Position numbers and translations under genes: made by a program. This document shows, piece by piece, positions 1 through 9,700 of a stretch of 64,000 bases of DNA. The stretch spans positions 1,054,001 through 1,118,000 of the forward strand of contig OZ243044.1 of assembly GCA_965212135.1 (NCBI GenBank), read 5' to 3'. The DNA is from Bin75 sp965212135. Its GTDB lineage: Bacteria > Nitrospirota > Nitrospiria > Nitrospirales > UBA8639. Below the pieces are notes generated by a model. That model was not told the origin of the DNA. It was given only the letters and a program-made list of their open reading frames with translations, and searched no databases. Numbering within the stretch: the stretch's first letter is position 1; each line of letters starts with the position of its first letter.

Positions 1-3000
1 CCAGACGCCGGCGGTGTTGATGGTGAAACGGCCATAGATACCGTCCAGGTCGGTGCGCGGCGTAAAGCTCGTATCACGGCCCGGGTTCGGGTTGGTGATC
101 GTCAACGTGCCGCCGATCGTGGTGTCTTCCGGGGCGCCGTCCTCGCTGACCCTGCCCGCATTGAGGCCGCCGATGGTAATCGGCGCCGCCGTCACCGTCA
201 CGCCGACCATGGCGCTATCGGAGGCCAGCCGGCTATCGCTCACCGTCAAGATCAGGGTTACGGTGTCATCGGTGGCCGCGGCGTCGGCGGTCCAGATGGC
301 GTCCGGGTTCAACGCGTTATCAAAACTGCCCTGGTTCGCCGGCATCGTGCGCCACTGGTAGAACAGGGTGTCGGTCTCTCCGGTATCCGGGTCGGCGCCG
401 TCGCCGTCAAGCACGACGCGGCCGCCGAACACCACCTGGGTCCCGTCCGCCGGTGCGCTGATGGTGGCCGTCGGCGCGTCGTTCGCGCCTTCAATGGTGA
501 TGGTGACCGTGCCGGTGATGGCGTCCTCTCCGGCCCCGGCCCCCACTCCTGATACGGAGAAGGAATCCACGACACCATCGGATGCGGATGTTTCCGGCAA
601 GCCGTTGGCGCGGACGTTGTCCAGGGTGTAGGTCCATGCGCCATCGGCGTCAATATCAAAGGCGCCGAAATCGCCGTCCGTATCTTGCTGAACCGTGAAC
701 GTGGCGTCGCTCACCGTGCGGCCGATGTCATCCACGAGAAACACGGCGCCGTTCGCCACGGGGATCCCGGCGCCCGCTTCGCCCGCCTCGACCACCGTGC
801 CGGCAATGGCGCCGCCGACGGCAACGGGTTCATCCGCCGGTCCCGGATCGTTGATGGTGATATTGGTATTCAGCGTCTCCGTCCGGAACCCCGAATCGGA
901 ATCCGCAGCCCTGTAGCGATACGGCGTTGCGGGTTGCGCCGTCATCGGCGTGCCGCTCAAGGCGCGGGCTTCGGCGTCAAAACTCAGCCCGGGCGGCACA
1001 AGGGGCGTCCCCGTTCGCTGCGTGAACGTATAGACGAGCGTACCGATACCGCCGAAAGCCTCCGGCAGGGTCACGGGCGTTATGGGAAAACCGACGGTGT
1101 ACGTCATGTCGGGAATCCTGGCAAAAAAACCAAAATGCGGCAGTTGATGTGCGAACGCGATGCCGAAGGTTATGGACTCCGTTATGCCCGCCTCGTCGGT
1201 GACCGTGTACGTGTGGGGGATGAACTGCGCGGATACCCCGGTCATCGGCCCCCGTCCGCTCAGGACACGGGTCCCGGGATCAAAACGCGCCGGCGCCGGC
1301 AACTCCGGCGTGAGGCTGTAGGTCAACGCGCCCGTGCCGCCGGTGGCCGCCGGCAGAGTTAGCGGCCCGAAGGGGGTGTTGGAGCCATAAATCTGACCGG
1401 AAATCCTCGCCTCGTCGAAAATCAACGCCGCCACCGGCATCCCATCGGCCGTGTTGATGGCGATATTGATGAACCGAATGGTCGTCTCCCCCGATTCATC
1501 CGTGGCATCGTAGCGATATTGCGCGACGGGTTGCGGCCGGGTCGGCGTGCCGCTCAAGACCCGTGTTGCGGAATTAAAGCTCAATCCGGGCGGCAAGGCG
1601 GGCGCGCCGGTTCGCCGCGTGAACGTGTAGGTGAACGAACTGATGGCGGCGCCGCCAAAGGCCTCCGTCAGGGTCAGGGGCGTGATGGGAACACCGGCGG
1701 TGAACGTCTGATCGGGAACGTCATCAGCGTCAAAATCAAAAAACGGGGGGCCCGATTCGAAAATGATGTCAAACTCTATGGAATCCGTCCTTCCCATCGC
1801 GTCTCGCACCTCGTAGGTGTGGGTGATCTCTTCGAATCTTGTTCCGCCCGGCGGCACCGGCCCCCGTCCGCTCACGACACGGGTCGCAGAATTAAACGTC
1901 GCCGGGGCCGGCAACTCCGGCGTGATGCTGTAGCGCAACGGGGCCGTGCCGATGGCCGCCGGCAGGGTGAGCGGATCGATGCGGTCGTTGGTGAAATACC
2001 GCTGATTGCGAATTTCCCCCGTGACGAAACTCGGCCCGAACGGGGCGGCGACCGTGATGGTGACCGTGGCCCGGCCGGTGCCGTTGTTCGCGTCGGTGAC
2101 GGACAGGGTCAGCACGATATCCGTTTCGGTGGTGACCCGAGGCGCGATCCAGGTCGCCGAAGTCCTGTCGGCGTTGGTCAATACGCCCTGCTCCCCTTGC
2201 GCGCTCCACAGGTAACTGAACGTGGCGGGCAGGTCGTCGCGATCCTCGTCAATGCCTCTGCCTGACAGATTCACCGCGTCGCCCGCATTCACCGTGGTCG
2301 CGCCGGCGCCGCTCGGCGTGTCAATGAACGCCATCGGCGGGTCATTGGCGCCGATGTACGTGAGCGCCACTTCCGCAGTGGCGGGCGTGGCGCCGTCATC
2401 GGCCGCGGTGATGGTGAAACGATCCACAAACTCCCGGTCTTGATCCAGGGTGCGCGCGTCCGCGGCATTAAATTCAAGGGTCCAGGAGCCATCCGCGATG
2501 ATGCTGAAGGCGCCGAAAACGCCGTTCGCCATCATCGGCACGACCGCGTTCATGCCGTCCAGATCCATGACCGTCACCCGGCCGGTTATGATCCTGATCT
2601 CGTTGGGTTCGGTGTCGGACGAGATCTCGCCGGGTTCGGGGTTCACGCGCAAATCAAGGGTGCGGTCAAGGTCGCCGAACGTCGCCGCATCGTTGACGCC
2701 GTTGATGGTGATCACCAACTGCGCGGTGGTGCCGTCAACCGCGGTAATGGTGAACGCATCCTCCAGGGTCTCGCCCTCGCCCAACTCCTGCACGGCCGCC
2801 AAGTCATTGCTGACTTCGTAGTTCCAGGTGCCCCCGCTTGCCGCGTTCAACGTGCCGTAGGTGCCGGAGACGCCGGTCAGCACGCGGATTTGGTCCACCC
2901 CGTTCGCGTCCGGGTCATCAACCGCCAGGTCGCCGCTTGCCCGGAGGGTTCCCGTTCCCGACACGCCGCTATCCTCGGTCACCGCCCCGCGCAAGTTCCC

Positions 3001-3921
3001 GAATTCCGTCGGGCTGTCCACGCCGACCACCGTGATCGTCACCCGGTCGCTGTAGGCGGGATTCACCGTCCGGACCGGGAAGCTCTCCGTCACAATCTGG
3101 CCCCCGTTCAACGCGCGCGTTGCCGGCCGGCTATTGTCCAGGGTGTAGGTCCATGTCGCGAAGCTCGCCATGCCTCCGGGGTTGGTCGACCGAAACGAGA
3201 ACGTTCCATATGTACGCGTGATATCCGGCTGCTCCTCGTACAGCGCGGTAATGGTATTGGTATTGTCGCCACGGGCAAGAAAAATCACTTGATCCTGACC
3301 ACCACTGTCGCCCTCGGTGAACGTTCGTTGGAGTTCGCCCCTAAAAGCCTCGTTGCCCGCGTTGATTCGCTGACTGCCGACGATGAGGATCAGCTTCACG
3401 TTTTCCAGCGAGCCGGTATTTCCGGCCACCGGGTCCTGTGCTCTTAGCGTCCAGGGATTCGTGGGGGAGTTATCGGCAGCCCGGCCAATAATATCGTCGA
3501 GACGGGGAACCGTCGCAGCCGTGTAAACCAGGGTGGAGGGGCAGGGGTCATTGGCACTGGCCGTGCGGTCAACTTCTTTCAATGTGACGAACCGCGCTTC
3601 CGGACTGCGCAGGACCAGCCGAACGTCTCCACAACGGGGGTGCCTCACCTGAACGATTACGGCTATATCCCGAAGGGTGCCGGCCAGTGGGGGGGAACTG
3701 TCAAGGAACAGGTTGGCATTGCCGGTAGGTTCCGGGATTGGAATACTGCGGGTTTTTTCAAGTACAAACTCCCTATTTTGTGCAAACGCGGGCAACGGCG
3801 CAAACGCAAGCCACGCCGAAGCGAGCAACGCCAACAACGAGACAATGGCGCGCGCCGCCGTAACAACGGACGCGCCGCGACGGATCAGCCGGTGGCTATA
3901 TCCGGTGGGGGGGGGTAACAT
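1..3921 (-). CDS. Giant secreted P-domain/VCBS/putative-Ig repeat protein, 3' end beyond window
   Basis: Reading from ATG at 3921 the frame stays open to base 1, giving 1307 codons without a stop, so the C-terminus lies outside the window. Residues 1 to about 47 form a signal peptide with arginines, a long Ala/Leu core and a PAFAQ cleavage site. Residues about 48-178 resemble a proprotein-convertase P-domain (a DVRLVL-SPE strand, then NPWTLRAQD and a GNTGSLENV-like end). VCBS-type units with GTYGT and WTYTLDN motifs follow, then a PKD-like segment, several putative-Ig (He_PIG) units with PPGLSF and LSGTP motifs, and more VCBS/PKD units. An in-frame ATG at 3939 is an alternative start. A run of nine C encodes prolines 3-5 next to the start. 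The gene is probably an exported adhesin or surface protein; its anchor cannot be seen. Confidence 0.85.
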   Translation of the reverse strand, partial: MLPPPTGYSHRLIRRGASVVTAARAIVSLLALLASAWLAFAPLPAFAQNREFVLEKTRSIPIPEPTGNANLFLDSSPPLAGTLRDIAVIVQVRHPRCGDVRLVLRSPEARFVTLKEVDRTASANDPCPSTLVYTAATVPRLDDIIGRAADNSPTNPWTLRAQDPVAGNTGSLENVKLILIVGSQRINAGNEAFRGELQRTFTEGDSGGQDQVIFLARGDNTNTITALYEEQPDITRTYGTFSFRSTNPGGMASFATWTYTLDNSRPATRALNGGQIVTESFPVRTVNPAYSDRVTITVVGVDSPTEFGNLRGAVTEDSGVSGTGTLRASGDLAVDDPDANGVDQIRVLTGVSGTYGTLNAASGGTWNYEVSNDLAAVQELGEGETLEDAFTITAVDGTTAQLVITINGVNDAATFGDLDRTLDLRVNPEPGEISSDTEPNEIRIITGRVTVMDLDGMNAVVPMMANGVFGAFSIIADGSWTLEFNAADARTLDQDREFVDRFTITAADDGATPATAEVALTYIGANDPPMAFIDTPSGAGATTVNAGDAVNLSGRGIDEDRDDLPATFSYLWSAQGEQGVLTNADRTSATWIAPRVTTETDIVLTLSVTDANNGTGRATVTITVAAPFGPSFVTGEIRNQRYFTNDRIDPLTLPAAIGTAPLRYSITPELPAPATFNSATRVVSGRGPVPPGGTRFEEITHTYEVRDAMGRTDSIEFDIIFESGPPFFDFDADDVPDQTFTAGVPITPLTLTEAFGGAAISSFTYTFTRRTGAPALPPGLSFNSATRVLSGTPTRPQPVAQYRYDATDESGETTIRFINIAINTADGMPVAALIFDEARISGQIYGSNTPFGPLTLPAATGGTGALTYSLTPELPAPARFDPGTRVLSGRGPMTGVSAQFIPHTYTVTDEAGITESITFGIAFAHQLPHFGFFARIPDMTYTVGFPITPVTLPEAFGGIGTLVYTFTQRTGTPLVPPGLSFDAEARALSGTPMTAQPATPYRYRAADSDSGFRTETLNTNITINDPGPADEPVAVGGAIAGTVVEAGEAGAGIPVANGAVFLVDDIGRTVSDATFTVQQDTDGDFGAFDIDADGAWTYTLDNVRANGLPETSASDGVVDSFSVSGVGAGAGEDAITGTVTITIEGANDAPTATISAPADGTQVVFGGRVVLDGDGADPDTGETDTLFYQWRTMPANQGSFDNALNPDAIWTADAAATDDTVTLILTVSDSRLASDSAMVGVTVTAAPITIGGLNAGRVSEDGAPEDTTIGGTLTITNPNPGRDTSFTPRTDLDGIYGRFTINTAGVW
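3907..3915 (-). repeat. C9 homopolymer at the start of the giant secreted gene
   Basis: Nine consecutive C on the coding strand lie seven bases inside the ATG at 3921 and encode three prolines. Loss or gain of one base would shift the frame before the signal peptide. This is a candidate slipped-strand switch; no variation can be seen in one sequence. Confidence 0.55.
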
Positions 3922-4030
3922 TATGAATTTCCAGCGCATGACCGCAGCCACGCCGGTGCATTTCGTATAGATTTGAGCAGGTATTTATACATATTTTCAT
4001 GGCGCATATTGAAGCGAAACTCACACTCTT

Positions 4031-5191
4031 TCAAGTGGTAATAAAACATCTGTTTGTGAATGCCCCTAAAGCGCGCGAGGCGTACCTTGCACAGCCCCCA
4101 AAAGTTCTCAATTCCGTTGCGTTGCTTTCATCCGGCGCGAGAGCGTCAAACGCACCGACCGGATTGAAGTTGAGATTGCCGCCGGCGATGAGCGTGAGCG
4201 TGCCGCCGTTCATGACGGCAACCGCTTGACCGGCGCCGGCAGTCACCGGCGTGTTGTTGATGGCAACGACGGTCAAGATGTCATTCGCCGCATCCACGTC
4301 CCTGTCGTTGTCAAGCACGTCAATCTCCACCGCCTCATCCTCGGTGGTCTTGGCGGTATCATCAAACGCCATCGGCGGGTCGTTGGCATCGGTCACCGTG
4401 ACCGTGACCGCAGCGGTCGGAGCAAACGTGCCCGCCGTGGCGGTTACGGTAAGGTCGTAGGTATCGTTCACGATATAGGTGAAAAAGTCGCTGGTCGTCT
4501 CGCCGCCGTCGTGCTCATAACTGAAGGTGCCGTCCGGGTTCAGCGTCAATGCGCCGTTGGCCGGTTCGGTATCCACGCTGACCGTCAATTCATTCGTGGC
4601 CGTTTCCGCATCGCGGTCGTTATCCCGCACGCTGGTCGCGCCACTCGCCAGGGTCGTCGCCGTGCCGCCCTCGGCCACCGTGAACGCATCCGCCACCGCC
4701 ACCGGGGCGTCGTTCACCTGCGTCACCGTGATCGTTACCGTCGCCGGTGCGCTGTTCAGAGCGCCGTCGTTCACGCGGTAGGTGAAAAAGTCACTATCTT
4801 CCTCGTCGCCATTGTGGACATAAATGAAGGTGCCGTCCGGGTTCAGCGTCAGCGTGCCGTGGGCCGGGGCGGTGACCCGGCTTACGGTCAAAGCATTTTG
4901 TGCCGTATCCATGTCGAGGTCGTTGGCGCGTACGCTCAATGCGCCGCCGACCTGGCAGGCCGGATCGCCCAAGCCAGCCACGTTCAAATCCACGCCCCCA
5001 AGCAACTGGTCGCATCGCGTCGGGTGGTTGATCCCGGACACGGTTGAGTTCAAATCCGCCGCGTTGGCAAACCCCAGTTCGACGCCAACGTAGAATCCGC
5101 GCCTGGATTCAACGGCGACGGCCGGACCCGCTTGGACCAACAGCCACAGACCCAGCGCCACGGAGAAGAACCTGCATCCTCTCGTCTTCAT
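4031..5191 (-). CDS. Mosaic exported protein: barrel-like N-terminus joined to cadherin-like repeats
   Basis: The gene encodes 386 residues. Residues 1-26 are a signal peptide (cleavage near AVA-VES). Residues 30-75 (GFYVGVELGFANA, then HPTRCDQLL) look like the beginning of an outer-membrane beta-barrel. At about residue 83 the sequence enters, mid-unit, a repeat of the GGALSVRAND type found many times in the 10,720-residue protein to the right. Two such units follow. Near position 4460 the second one, ending FFTYIVND, fuses in frame to the tail of a cadherin-type unit (YDLTVTATAG). A VCBS/tandem-95 unit follows but is cut off, and the last ~27 residues are unrelated to the repeats. The protein therefore looks assembled by recombination between repeats. 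It may be a degenerate or misassembled gene rather than a functional product. Confidence 0.7.
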   Translation of the reverse strand: MKTRGCRFFSVALGLWLLVQAGPAVAVESRRGFYVGVELGFANAADLNSTVSGINHPTRCDQLLGGVDLNVAGLGDPACQVGGALSVRANDLDMDTAQNALTVSRVTAPAHGTLTLNPDGTFIYVHNGDEEDSDFFTYRVNDGALNSAPATVTITVTQVNDAPVAVADAFTVAEGGTATTLASGATSVRDNDRDAETATNELTVSVDTEPANGALTLNPDGTFSYEHDGGETTSDFFTYIVNDTYDLTVTATAGTFAPTAAVTVTVTDANDPPMAFDDTAKTTEDEAVEIDVLDNDRDVDAANDILTVVAINNTPVTAGAGQAVAVMNGGTLTLIAGGNLNFNPVGAFDALAPDESNATELRTFGGCARYASRALGAFTNRCFITT

Positions 5192-5291
5192 CCGTCATGC
5201 CTTTCCTGACGTGAAGGGTCCACACCGCACGCCATGGAAGCGCCGGGCCGACGGAGGCCGAGGCAACGCGGCAAGACGGTCCGCGGACGAT

Positions 5292-6710
5292 TCATCGTGG
5301 CGATGACAGGCGCTGAAGAGCGTAGTCTATTCGACGAAGGGTCCGTTCCTTGCCCAGCAATTCCATGACGTCATAAATGCCGGGGCTGAACGTTCTTCCG
5401 GTGAGGGCGACGCGCAGAGGTTGGGCGAAGACGCCCATCTTCAGATGGTCTTCCCGGAGCAGGGCATCCAGGACGGGCGTGAGGGTTTCTTTGGAAAACG
5501 GTTCCACGGTCTTCACGCGTTCGGCAAATTTTTTGAGACTGGAGACCATCGCGGGCGTGAGAAGCTTGGCCGCCGCGGCGTCGTCCATCGCCACGGGTTC
5601 CGTAATATAGGGCATCGTCCAATCCGCCATTTCGACCAGCGTTTTCGCGCGCGCGCGCAGGTGAGGGACCACCGCTTCCATGCCGCCCTGCGGCTGCGCG
5701 GGTCCGTGGCGGTCGTACCCCCGCGTTGCCAAAAAGGGGTGCAGCCATTCCGCAAGCTGCCGCGGCGTCCCCTGTTTGATGTATTCGGCGTTGAGCCATT
5801 GCAGTTTTTCAGGATTAAACACCGCTGCGGACGCCTGGACGTGGTCAAAGGAAAATTTTTCAATCATGTCCCGAAGGGAAAAAATTTCCTGGTCGCCGTG
5901 CGACCACCCGAGCCGCACCAGGTAATTCAGCAGCGCGTCCGGCAAATACCCCGTTTCCTGATACGCCAACACCGACATGGCTCCATGCCGTTTGGACAAC
6001 CGGGCTTTGTCCGGCCCCAAAATCATCGGCAGATGCGCAAACTTGGGCGCCGGATAGCCCATGGCTTCAAACAGCGGCACCTGGCGAGGCGTATTCGTGA
6101 CGTGGTCGTCCCCCCGAATCACATGCGTGATGCCCATGAGCGCGTCGTCCAGCACCACGGAGAAATGATACGTGGGATAGCCGTTTGACCGCAGCAGAAC
6201 GAGATCGTCCAACACGGCGTTGTCAAACACAATGGGGCCTTTGATCAGATCCTCGACCACGGTCTGCCCCGTTTGCGGAGAGCAAAACCGAAGCGCCGCC
6301 GGTTCCGCGGGAGCGGTAATGCCTCGTTCCCGGCAACGCCCGTCGTATTTGATGGATTCGCCTTTGGCCTGGGCCGTCTTCCTGCGCACGTCAAGCTCTT
6401 CGGGCGTACACACGCACCAATACGCGTGGCCGTGTTCAAGCAGTTCCGTGGCTTTGCGTCGGTACAGCGCCAGCCGTTCGGTTTGACGATACGGCCCTTC
6501 GTCCCAATCCAACCCCGTCCAGCGCAAGCCGGCCACGATGGCCTCCATGGCTTCATCCGTTGAGCGCGCGCGGTCGGTGTCCTCAATCCTCAAAATGAAG
6601 GTTCCGCCATGGCGGCGGGCAAATAACCAGTTAAACAAGGCCGTGCGAAGGCCCCCTAGATGCAGAGTCCCCGTGGGACTCGGCGCAAAACGCACTCTGA
6701 CGTCACGCAT
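5292..6710 (-). CDS. gltX: Glutamyl-tRNA synthetase
   Basis: This class I aminoacyl-tRNA synthetase charges tRNA-Glu with glutamate in the cytoplasm. The 472-residue protein has the normal length. It carries the ATP-binding HIGH-type motif as PSPTGTLHLGG at residues 10-20 and the KMSKS-type loop as ARLSKRHG near residue 237. A CVC pair followed by YDGRC matches the zinc-binding insert of proteobacterial enzymes, although the histidine that usually follows the last cysteine is Glu here. I chose ATG at 6710, which has GGATGG upstream; GTG at 6716 is two codons earlier in the same frame. The gene is wedged between two repeat-protein genes on the same strand, 90 bp after the giant gene stops. Confidence 0.97.
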   Translation of the reverse strand: MRDVRVRFAPSPTGTLHLGGLRTALFNWLFARRHGGTFILRIEDTDRARSTDEAMEAIVAGLRWTGLDWDEGPYRQTERLALYRRKATELLEHGHAYWCVCTPEELDVRRKTAQAKGESIKYDGRCRERGITAPAEPAALRFCSPQTGQTVVEDLIKGPIVFDNAVLDDLVLLRSNGYPTYHFSVVLDDALMGITHVIRGDDHVTNTPRQVPLFEAMGYPAPKFAHLPMILGPDKARLSKRHGAMSVLAYQETGYLPDALLNYLVRLGWSHGDQEIFSLRDMIEKFSFDHVQASAAVFNPEKLQWLNAEYIKQGTPRQLAEWLHPFLATRGYDRHGPAQPQGGMEAVVPHLRARAKTLVEMADWTMPYITEPVAMDDAAAAKLLTPAMVSSLKKFAERVKTVEPFSKETLTPVLDALLREDHLKMGVFAQPLRVALTGRTFSPGIYDVMELLGKERTLRRIDYALQRLSSPR

Positions 6711-6799
6711 GCTCACCCATCCGCTGCGGCCTCATGTTCCGTCGTTCCTCTCTTGTCTGCCCTCGCGGTTGACGTCGAGACATCACCCGGCCCGTCCGT

Positions 6800-9700
6800 T
6801 CAGAAGGTAAGAGAACCCGTCAGGCCGAGGCGGTGGTCGGGGACCGTGGACTCCCGGTTGCGCTGCTCGCCGACCAACTCCAGCCGCACCCCGTCCGGGC
6901 GGCCCAGCCGCAGCCCCATCTGCACCCGACGCGCCTGCCCGGTGCCCAGCTCCATCTGCCCGAAGGGCGTCAGCCGCCCGTGCCGTGCCGGCAACTCCAG
7001 CCCGTAGCCCAGTTCCACCGCCAGCCGGTCCGGCTGCCACGACGCCCCACGGCTCGCCCTCGCGGCCGGCCGCACCGCCTGCTCGCTCTCCCACAAGGCT
7101 CTCACGCCACCCCCGGTGTCGCCCCATCCGGGAGCCAGCCACAGCGCCAGGCCTTCCCCCACCACGTCCGGGTCCAGCCGCACGGTCACATTCGCCCCCC
7201 ATTGCTTGAAGGCTTCTTCCCGGTGGGCCACCAGCAGCCGGCCGCGGGCTTCCACCGCCAGCCCGTAGCGCGTATGCGCATAGTCCAGCCCCCCGCCCAC
7301 GTCCAGGCCAGCGCCCCGCTCCGCGTCGCCTCCGTCCACGCGCACGCCCAACTCCACGCTTGAGGTCAGCCGGGCGTCCACCGCTTCAAACATGTTCGCC
7401 TGTCCTTCCAGAGCCAGGCGGGCCCGACTGGCCGAGGCATCCACCGGGGACAGCCCGGCCTGCTGCTCGGCCTCCATCGCCACCACAAAGGCGTCGGCTT
7501 TGACCGCCAGGCCGACCCGGCCCGCGGGAAACAACTCGCGGCGCAGGCCCAGCGCGGCCAGGCGCATCGCAATGTCCGTCTCCACTGGCCGCCCCCCGTC
7601 GTGCGTCAGCGTGGCGTCGCCCAATCCATACCCCAACAGCCCCCATACGCTTAGCCGGTCCGAGGGCGCCCAGTGGACGTAGGGATAGAGGGTGGCCAGT
7701 GTCGCGTCCAGCGCGCCGGGGCGCTCGTCCTGGTGGTAGTTCATCTCGCCCGTGTTGTGCGAGAGGGCCAGGCCCGCCAGCAGGGTGGCGTCCCGCCGGT
7801 AATCCACCCCGACATAGGCCGAGGTGACGGCGCCGTCCATGGAGAAGGCCGGTTGCGGCCGGCCTTCAAACCGGGTGAAGGCGCCCCGGCTCCAGAGCGT
7901 CCAGGCCCCGCGCGTGGCCGAGAGACGGCACCGGGTCGCGTCGTAGCTCGCCGTGCGCTGGTCCGCCCGGCCCCGCTGCGCCGGCTCCACTGCCGGGTCG
8001 TCAGCCGCCGTCCGCCCGCCCTCGCAGGTCAGCAACGGCTCCACCCCCGACGGGGTGAAGCGCCGGCCAATCGCATCCACCGCGTTGGACGCCACCGTCC
8101 GGCCAAAGGCCGCCAGCAGGAACGTCATCGCTTGCCTACGGGCCGCGTCATCCGTGGCGGACTGCACGGTGATGGTCACGGTATCCGGCGCCGAGCGCGT
8201 GTTTTGCGCATCGGTCACCACTAACTCAAACTCCATCCGCGCGGCCGCGGCCAGACCGGTGGGGGTGGTGAAGGTGGGTTGGGCGGTGGTGGCGGCGTTG
8301 AGGGTGACGGTTGAACCACTGACGCGGGTCCATTGATAGGTCAGCGCCTCGCCCTCCGGGTCCGTGGAGGCGGTGCCGTCCAGGGTGACGGACACGCCTT
8401 CCGTCTCGCGCTGGTCCGGGCCCGCGTTCGCCACCGGCGCGTCGTTGTCCGCCGTGACCGTGATGGTCACGGTGTCCGGGGTTGAGGTGCTCTGCGCGTC
8501 CCGCACCGTCAGGCTGAACACCAGGTCCATGTTGTCCGTCAACTGCGGGACGGCGAAAACCGGGCGCACCGTGTTCATGCCGGCAAGGGATACCTCCGGC
8601 CCGCTGGCCTGACTCCATTCATAAAACAGGGTTTCGCCTTCCGGGTCCGTGGAGGCGCTGCCGTCCAGGGTGACGGACACGACAGCGCCGTCTGGCTCGG
8701 CCACGGTTTGATCCGGGCCGGCGTTGGCGGTCGGCGCGTCGTTGGCCCCGGCGGTGACCGTGATGGTCACGGTGTCCGGCGTTGAGGCCGCGCCTTGCGG
8801 GTCGGCGACGATGAGGCGGAATACCAGCACCACGTCCGATAACAGTTCGGTCGGCGCGATGAAGGTGGGGCGCTCGGCGGCGGTATTATCGAGAGTCACT
8901 TGCGCTTCGCTCAACCGGGTCCACGCGTAGTTCAGCGTTTCGTTTTCCGGGTCGGACGAGGCGCTGCCGTCGAGGGTGACGGTCGCACCTTCGGCCACGG
9001 TCTGCGGTTGGCCCGCTTCGGCGGTGGGCGCGTCGTTTTGCGGGGTCACCGTGATGGTTACCGTCGCCTCGTTGCTGTCGGCGGCGCCGTCATTGACGCG
9101 GTAGGTGAAACGGTCGCCGGTGGTTTCGCTGTCGTCGTGGGTGTAGGTGAAAGTGCCGTTCCGGTTCAGGGTCAGTGCGCCGTTGGCCGGGGTGGCGACC
9201 ACGACGGCCGTCAAACTACCCCGCGCCGTGTCCACATCGCGGTCGTTGGCGAGGACGCTTGTCGCGCCGCCGGTCAGCGCCCGCGCCGTGCCGCCTTCAA
9301 GCACCGTGAGCGCATCATTCTCCGCCACCGGCGCGTCGTTCTCCCCTGTGACCGTGATCGTTACCGTCGCCGGGGCGCTGTCCAGCGCGCCGTCGTTCAC
9401 GATATAGGTGAAGCTGTCGCTACTCGTCTCGCTGCCGTCGTGGACATACATGAACGTGCCGTCCGGGTTCAGGGTCAGGGTGCCGTTGGCCGGGGTGGTG
9501 TCCACGCGAACCGTCAGCGATCCGGTGGCCGTATCCGCATCACTGTCGTTGTCCAGCACGTTGGGCGCGCCACCGGTCAGGGTCGTCGCCGTGCCGCCTT
9601 CGGTGACCGTGATCGCATCATCAACCGCCATTGGCGCATCGTTCACCGGTGTCACCGTGATGGTCACCGTCGCCGTGTTGCTGTCCAGAGCGCCGTCGTT

